From Sipunculus nudus (Eukaryota; Annelida; Sipuncula; Golfingiida; Sipunculidae): a stretch of DNA of 64,000 bases. The stretch is taken from NCBI GenBank assembly GCA_026874595.1, contig CM049310.1:50035058-50099057 (forward strand), written 5' to 3'. The position numbers were made by a program, and so were the translations under genes. Below, piece after piece: positions 57,940 through 64,000 of the stretch (the stretch's first letter is position 1; every line of letters begins with the position of its first letter). Below the pieces are notes generated by a model. That model saw only the letters and a list, made by a program, of their open reading frames with translations, did not search any database and was not told where the DNA came from.

Positions 57940-58975
57940 TATTTAATGATGTTTTTGACTTATAATGCTCACAGTGCTGTCAAGTGGCCCTTTTTAAGAT
58001 ATTCATGATTTTATGTTTTTCACCAAATATGGGAATATTCAAAGTCAAGGTCACTCTCATAGTCACGGTCATGACCCCAAATCAATAAACTGCATTCCAA
58101 AATATCCAACATTTGAAAAAAAAATTAAATTTAAAAAAAATAATTTAAATTAAATTAAATATTAAAATTAAATTTAAAATTAAATATACCTCATTCCATA
58201 AACCATATCTATATACATGCATAACATGAAAGAAATCTGTCCATTACTGTTTGACTTATAATGCTCACAGTATATACTGTCAAGTGGCAATGATGGGGTA
58301 TTCAAAGGCGCAAAAAACGAGAAAAGGACAACAGGTGGCGCCACCTTTCTTCTGCAAAAGACAAAACTATCCAAGATCTTCCGTCAACTTGATTTTTGGA
58401 CCAATCCATGCATCCCTTTTTAAGATATTCATGATTTTATGTGATTTTCACCATATATGGTAATATTCAAGGTCAAAGCCACTCTCAAAGGAAAGGTCAT
58501 GACCCCAATTTTAATATACATCATCCCATAACCCATACCTATGTACATGCATGATATTAAAGAAATCTGTCAATCAGTTTTTGACTTGTGATGCTAAAAG
58601 TACTGTCAAGTGGCAATGATGGGGGTATTAAACGGCACAAAAACAAGAAAAGGATACTAGGTGGCACCACCAGTTTCCGGTACATGACATCACTATCCAA
58701 GATCTTTGTCCAACTTGATTTTTGGATAAATCCATGAAAGATTTCTTGAGATATTTAAGAATTTGTGTGATTTTCCCCAAAAATGGATCTATTCAAGGTC
58801 AAGGTCACTCTCTAGTTGAGGTCATGACCCCATTTTAAATAGGCTTCGTCCTCTCACCCACCTATATCTATAAATGTGTCAAGTTTGAAAAAGATCCTTG
58901 AAATATTTTTTGAGTTATTGTGTCCAAAAGAAATCTCAGACAGACAACCGCAGTTTCATGCAGCACTTACAGAGA
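57940..58975 (+). repeat. Tandem repeat, three units of about 295-330 bp, with AGGTCA half-sites
   Basis: The marker ATGCTMACAGT/ATGCTAAAAGT followed by CTGTCAAGTGGC recurs at about 57,966, 58,260 and 58,592. Each unit holds a TATTCAAGGTCA-type block (TCAAGGTCA at 58045, 58467 and 58793) and, in two units, a GGTGGCRCCACC core (58334; variant at 58662). Non-coding. Confidence 0.75.
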
Positions 58976-60068
58976 AGCCAACAGATAAGCATAGCATAAC
59001 CGCTGCTTCTGGGGTGTAATTATGCATATACTAATTAAATCAAATTCAAAAACCAATTTTTTCATATCTGTAAAATTTCTGGCTTGGGGTGGTGTCACAT
59101 ACAGTTTTATGACTTTGGCACAGAAATAGATATTCCATGGTTATAATTGTGTTTAAAGAGTAAAATGTCGAGTGAAAGGAACCTTTCATTTTATGTAAAA
59201 GATAAATACACTCCCATATGATATATATATCCACTGATTAGACATATTACGTATGGTTTCCCAAAACTTGTCTATATTATTTACAGCCAATTAAACAAAA
59301 TTAATAAATGCATACAGGTTGTGTCATTATTCAAGAGTTAGAGAAATCAATTTTGTACAATTCTAAATACCTGTCACCATAACTATAACATCTCCTAAGT
59401 TCTCAACAGAATTCCAATGAAATTCTGTGGAAAGCTAGACTATAGGTCAAGAAGAACAAATCAGATTTTCAAGTGTACATGAATGAGTTCCAGGATTATT
59501 TTATTAAGTAAAGAAATTGTTAATAAATGATACAGTGACTTCATCATATATTAGAAATTTAACAAAGTAACAGCAATGATATCATTATGATGTAATTTCC
59601 TGGGTGAATATGTTGCATATTGTGGATCGAAATTCTGGTGGAGGTGTGTGCTCTCTGAGCGCATTCCAATGAAAATCTGTAATCATCACTGACACTGTAA
59701 TCCTTGCAATTCTAATCAGATATTTTGATCTTTAATACTACTCCCAAAATATACACATCTGATCTTTCATCAACACAACATTCTTTTAATAGAGAAAGCC
59801 AGGTTTACAGGGGCAAGTCACGAATCATATTTACACAGATCAATAAGATGGTGAAGGAAGTAAAGACCAGCTAAGACCTTAGTTATCAGTTATCTGGGTC
59901 AATATGCCAGGGTGCCCCTTGAGTAAGTGTTGTAAAATGTGACGGCTTGTTATCATAACTTATGGCAAAGAAGAGTTCAAGCTCAACAGAATGAGGTCAA
60001 TTGAATATATACGATGATTACGAACAATTTATACAGGGATTGGTATTACTGGAATAAACAACATACAC

Positions 60069-60107
<39 letters not shown>

Positions 60108-62180
60108 AATATCATATATATATATTTATGTATGTATGTATGTATGTGTGTGTGTGCTGGTGTGGGCATCACTTTTATTCTCTAAGCTTCACAGACTTCA
60201 GGAGTGTATTAAATTAAATTTTTTTCTGGTTGCTTATAATATAAGCTATATTTATTTAAAGTACAGGAAATGTAAACCAATCACTTCATGAACAAACCAC
60301 ACAGGTGAACTGTGCCTGATATTATGGTATATGACCACTCATGCCACCTGTTGGCTTTAAATACAACTAACAAGCCTGACATGAGCTTCAGAATGATTAG
60401 CAGGGCAAGAATCTTTGGTTTACTCCACATAAAGGACGCTGTGGTCTGATTCTAAGTAAGAGAAAAGTAGCCCATTTAAATAATGATATATCTATTGAAA
60501 AACCTGGAGTGATAAATTTTCTTGTACTTGGGTACATTCAGGTGATCATGTTTTTACATGTTTACTCAGGGGTAACAGCAACAGTGCCAAAATCCATCTG
60601 AATTGTATATATATATATAAAATATACATGTTATATAGTGAAGTGTTTCTGGTACTGAGAAGATTCAGCAAGACCAGAAAATTGTCCAAAATATGGCTTT
60701 TGATGGTGGCCAATAAAACATTAAATTTACTGTGTGTGGGAGTCAAACCAAACTCAAAACAATCCGTTTAACAGGTTCAATACATTAGTGATGAATGCAG
60801 TGTTGGCCAGCTATGAAGGAAGGAAGACTTGATATGGAGAGCAATTACACTACAGATTATCAGTGGCTGACTGAGTAAGACTGTCCAGCTCAAGGCTAGA
60901 GTATGCCACAAATCAACTTCCCAGGAGTCCATAGATAACAGGTACTACAAGGTCTATCAAGTCACTAGGAGCCTGTTAACTTGAGAGCTTGGACCTGGCT
61001 ATCAAAACCCATACATGACATGGTAACAGACAAGAGTCATGGTAACCAAGAGAAGCCATGGTGATATCCAGTAGTCTTGGTAACACAGGAAATGTCAAGG
61101 TAATGTTCAGGGGTCATGGTAACAGGGGAAAGTCTTGGTAACCTGAAGACAAGTTAACAATCTGGAGTTAAAGCAACACACTCCAGAAATGTCTTGTCAA
61201 TGATTCAACAATTAAAATATTTTCTTGATACTAAAGCATGAACTGACATGTCTTACTATATATTATAAATAAGAGACTGAAACATAAATGTACCATTTAA
61301 CATCTTTTAGGTTCTATATATGTATCTAAAAATGGATTTTTTTCAACCACTTTGCATTTCGAACAGTAAAAGAAATAATTCAGAGAGATTTGTGTAACTG
61401 AAGTTTCATGACTGTGGAAACAAAAAAGAAACCTATATTTTATTTGTATGCTGCATAGCTTACTCGATTTTTAAACACTGTCTTGGTTTAGCAAATCTGA
61501 AATTTACTGGAAATAAAAGATGGTTCTCAACAATTTGTTTTAACTATTAATCTGCAAGTAAACTACAAGTTCAAATAAAAAGAAACATAATTTTTGTTTG
61601 ATTTGTATATGAAGAGTGACAATAAACAGTCCTACCTCTATGAGAAAATCCTGATAAATAAAACTGAAGCATCCCTCAGCTTAAGCGGTAATTACCTCAA
61701 CCAATTAAGCACAACAGGATGTAACACATTAACAATGGCTGGTTATACAGGTATGGTGATATTAATGCATGCACTCACTCCTGATAACCTTTAATCAATT
61801 AACATCTGAGCTTGACCACTTGAAGGACAAGCAGATTGGTTAATTGCACTAATTAGGATTTCACTTATTAATTACTTAAATCATAACAAACCTGTGAAAA
61901 AACAAGCCCACTATTCCTGGAAGTGAACTTCAGTAAGCTTATTTTAATATTATATCACATGATAATTATAATTGTCAATTATAATTATCACCTGCACAGA
62001 GTAATTATCTGATGGAGTGATCTGTAAAAAGTGGACCTCAAACACCCTCAAAAGGCAAAACCTAAAATTAATTTTATAACCTTATGTCATTTATAATATT
62101 TTGCCCTTGGCCTCATTGCCAGCAATCTCTAATGAGAACTGATGAGATGCTGATATTTAAAAGTGTTAATAAAACAGTAA
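58976..62180. other. No gene recognised
   Basis: AT-rich sequence with microsatellites at 60,071-60,156. The segment 61,680-62,000 has several TTAATTA/CTAATTAGG motifs without further support. Confidence 0.5.
60071..60156. repeat. Compound microsatellite (AT)n ... (TATG)n (TG)n
   Basis: (AT)n at 60071-60104, then TATATA, (TATG) repeats and (TG) repeats to about 60156. Confidence 0.95.
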
Positions 62181-62182
62181 AC

Positions 62183-63957
62183 AAGGGACCCATGGGTCAT
62201 GTCGCTCAGCTGAATTTTTGGAAGTAACTGCAAAATATTTTTATTTCTTATGGTTTTTCATGTATATTACCATTTGAAAAGCTAAGAGAAAATGGCCCAG
62301 CTAAAATGAAACTCTGTAACTTATAGAATATTGGATATGAGCTGAAGCATATGGACTGTGAAATAAATGAAAGTTGTGGCCTGAAACCATTTAGTAATGT
62401 ACCAAGGGGAAAAAAATGGGCCTACAATAAGTGTCATATAAAAGTTCTATTTCATAAACAAATAATGTGTGAAGTTAATTAAGTTTTTAAAAGTTAAATA
62501 TATGGCCATATAAGTTAAAAATTAATCCCACAAAGTTTGACCAATCTTCCTTATTTTAAAACTAAGTTTAGCAGTGTTAATCACACCAAGGCCCGGCCAA
62601 CTTTAGGAGATATGAATGAAATGCTACCAAGTATTTTTATCTTCTTAAATCTTGTAAATTAGCACTTACATTAGGTCCTAATATTTTATCACATTTGAAA
62701 ATTAGGTTTAAATTCCTGAACATTTTTTTCTTGAAAAAAATCAATATTGTCCAAGTCTCAACAAAAAGAATTTGTTTAACATTAAAATTATAAGATTCGT
62801 CTTGTTTATTAGTCCTGTGTATTGAAGCGGTGGGTGGGTGGGGGGGGGGGGGTGTCTCTGTTGTTACTGCTTGTTGCTGAAAAAAATGTGAAATTATAAG
62901 ATTCATCTTGTTTATAGTACAGGTCTGTCAACAGAATCGGTGGGGGGGGGGGGGGAGAGAAAGGCTCCCTTTGGTATTAACTGCAGGCAGCCTGATCAAG
63001 CTCAACAAGACAGAGGGCTTACCTTAGTGATGGTATAACATAAGAACCGCCTGGGGAGCATAGAGAGCTGCACTGAATGACCTACAGTGACCAAAGTCGA
63101 CTGCATGACAATGTAAGAGAATACAACAAGAGCCTAAAAAAAAATTCAATAACTAGCCTATTTTTGCAGCTTTTATTTTCAAATTTCAGATTTTAACAGA
63201 TTAAATCCTAATGTGTACATGCTGTGAAAATTAAATACACATCACTTACAGGAAAAAAAACATGGCCAAAGTTGGGCAAAACTTAAGGTACTAATTTTAT
63301 ATTTGTGCCAATAACATAAAAAATTGCAAATTTCAGATCTAATTTTGGGTATACAATTGAATCTTGAATAAATGAAGTTATATCCCTGAAAAAAAATTCT
63401 CTAGCATCAGCAATTCTTATGTTAAGAGAGTAAATATATTTCCTGATTTTTTACAAGGTGCATTATGTTTGGGCCTAGAATTTCATCAAATTATGCAATA
63501 CTGACCTAAATTTTGTAATGTACATAGGAAATATATGGAAGAATATGAATATTTATTATGACATCTAACATTATGCCAATATTTGGATTACAAGGCAAAG
63601 CTAAAGTGGGGTCATGATGCTTGAAAATACATTAAGGCCTCTAAAAAACTTCAATAGCTAGACTATTTTTAAGCTTATAATTTAAAATTTCAAAATTCAT
63701 CAGATTAAATCCATATGTAAACTTGCTGTGAAAATAAAATCAAATGTACTTACAAGAAAAAAACGTGCCATGGTCAAAGTTGGGCAAAATTTTAAAAGTG
63801 CTTATGTTTGGGCCCATAACTTTTTTAAATTATATAGTACTGACCAAATTTTGTACAGGTACATAGGTTATATATACACAATTATTTATGGAAAATATGA
63901 AGAAAAAAAGTGAGTGGTTTTGATATTAGCCATTCCTGAAGTGTAAAAATTATTTTA
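62183..63957 (+). repeat. Repeat region opened by the CCCATGGGTC terminal motif, with about 505-bp internal duplication
   Basis: It begins CAAGGGACCCATGGGTCATG then TCGCTCAGCTGA. Two blocks, at about 63,184 and 63,690, share CAGATTAAATCC, TGCTGTGAAAATAAAAT-like text, ACAAGAAAAAAACRTG and CAAAGTTGGGCAAAA, about 505 bp apart. A smaller duplication (ATTATAAGATTCRTCTTGTT at about 62,787 and 62,893) carries two poly-G runs. No protein is encoded. Confidence 0.6.
62829..62955. repeat. Two poly-G runs in a short direct duplication
   Basis: GGTGGGTGGGTGGGGG-type run at 62829-62852 and a second run at 62942-62955, each following a copy of ATTATAAGATTCRTCTTGTT. Several GGG tracts give the potential for G-quadruplex formation on the + strand. 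Confidence 0.75.
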
Positions 63958-64000
63958 ACAAGTGACCCATGGGTCATGACGCTCAGCTGCCAAGCATGAC
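63958..64000 (+). repeat. Start of another repeat with the same terminal motif, cut by window edge
   Basis: CAAGTGACCCATGGGTCATG then ACGCTCAGCTGCC, the best-preserved copy of the terminal motif, in the same orientation as at 62,183. It runs off the window. Confidence 0.55.

Noticed and set aside
1-64000. Autonomous transposon or retrovirus-like coding sequence
   Set aside because: No DDE transposase, Rep/helicase, reverse transcriptase, integrase or gag-like frame was recognised on either strand; all elements seen are non-coding.

Overview
This is a window of animal nuclear DNA. It is AT-rich and intron-rich, its two recognisable protein genes are split by GT-AG introns, and most of the rest is dispersed repeats. 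The coding similarity is metazoan. The repeat content (cores with GGTGGCGCCACC, repeats with TGACCTTGACC, tRNA-derived SINEs, many small inverted-repeat elements) suggests a marine mollusc, probably a bivalve. That assignment is inference from repeat style, not from a marker gene.

Left part (1-12,809, + strand): the last seven coding exons of ANAPC5, subunit 5 of the anaphase-promoting complex, giving about 319 C-terminal residues. All splice phases agree. The last intron (7,073-12,692) is a nest of repeats: a tandem AT-rich repeat of about 126 bp is interrupted by two insertions, and the larger of these (a roughly 340-bp-period array) is itself interrupted by a hairpin-ended element with a 280-bp internal period.

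Middle (12,810-28,886): a convergent 3' zone, then on the - strand six coding exons (20,973-28,886) of an NSP-family adaptor (BCAR3/SH2D3 type). They encode at least 882 residues: an N-terminal SAM domain, an SH2 domain, a long linker with a proline-rich segment and two YDVP motifs, and the C-terminal RasGEF-like Cas-binding domain. ANAPC5 and this gene point towards each other. The 5' end of the - strand gene was not found. Next to its SAM exon lie decayed tandem copies of that exon.

Right part (28,887-64,000): no protein gene recognised. It is either 5' introns and upstream sequence of the BCAR3-like gene or intergenic. It holds a SINE with a 17-bp target duplication, a head-to-head SINE pair, a 2.16-kb foldback element (39,958-42,113) with a 4-bp target duplication inside an older repeat, a 280-bp-period tandem element (49,233-50,943) that is the inverted relative of the one in ANAPC5, a 300-bp-class array (57,940-58,975), MITE-like elements and microsatellites. 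No transposase, reverse transcriptase, rRNA gene, functional tRNA gene or CRISPR array was seen.

The most unusual signals are the foldback whose arms are strings of short palindromes; the 12-bp palindrome GGTGGCGCCACC found 14 times in otherwise different repeat families, alternating at 149 and 131 bp in one of them; repeat-borne arrays of nuclear-receptor half-sites; the SAM+SH2+NSP domain order; and a transposon end that abuts an ANAPC5 splice acceptor.
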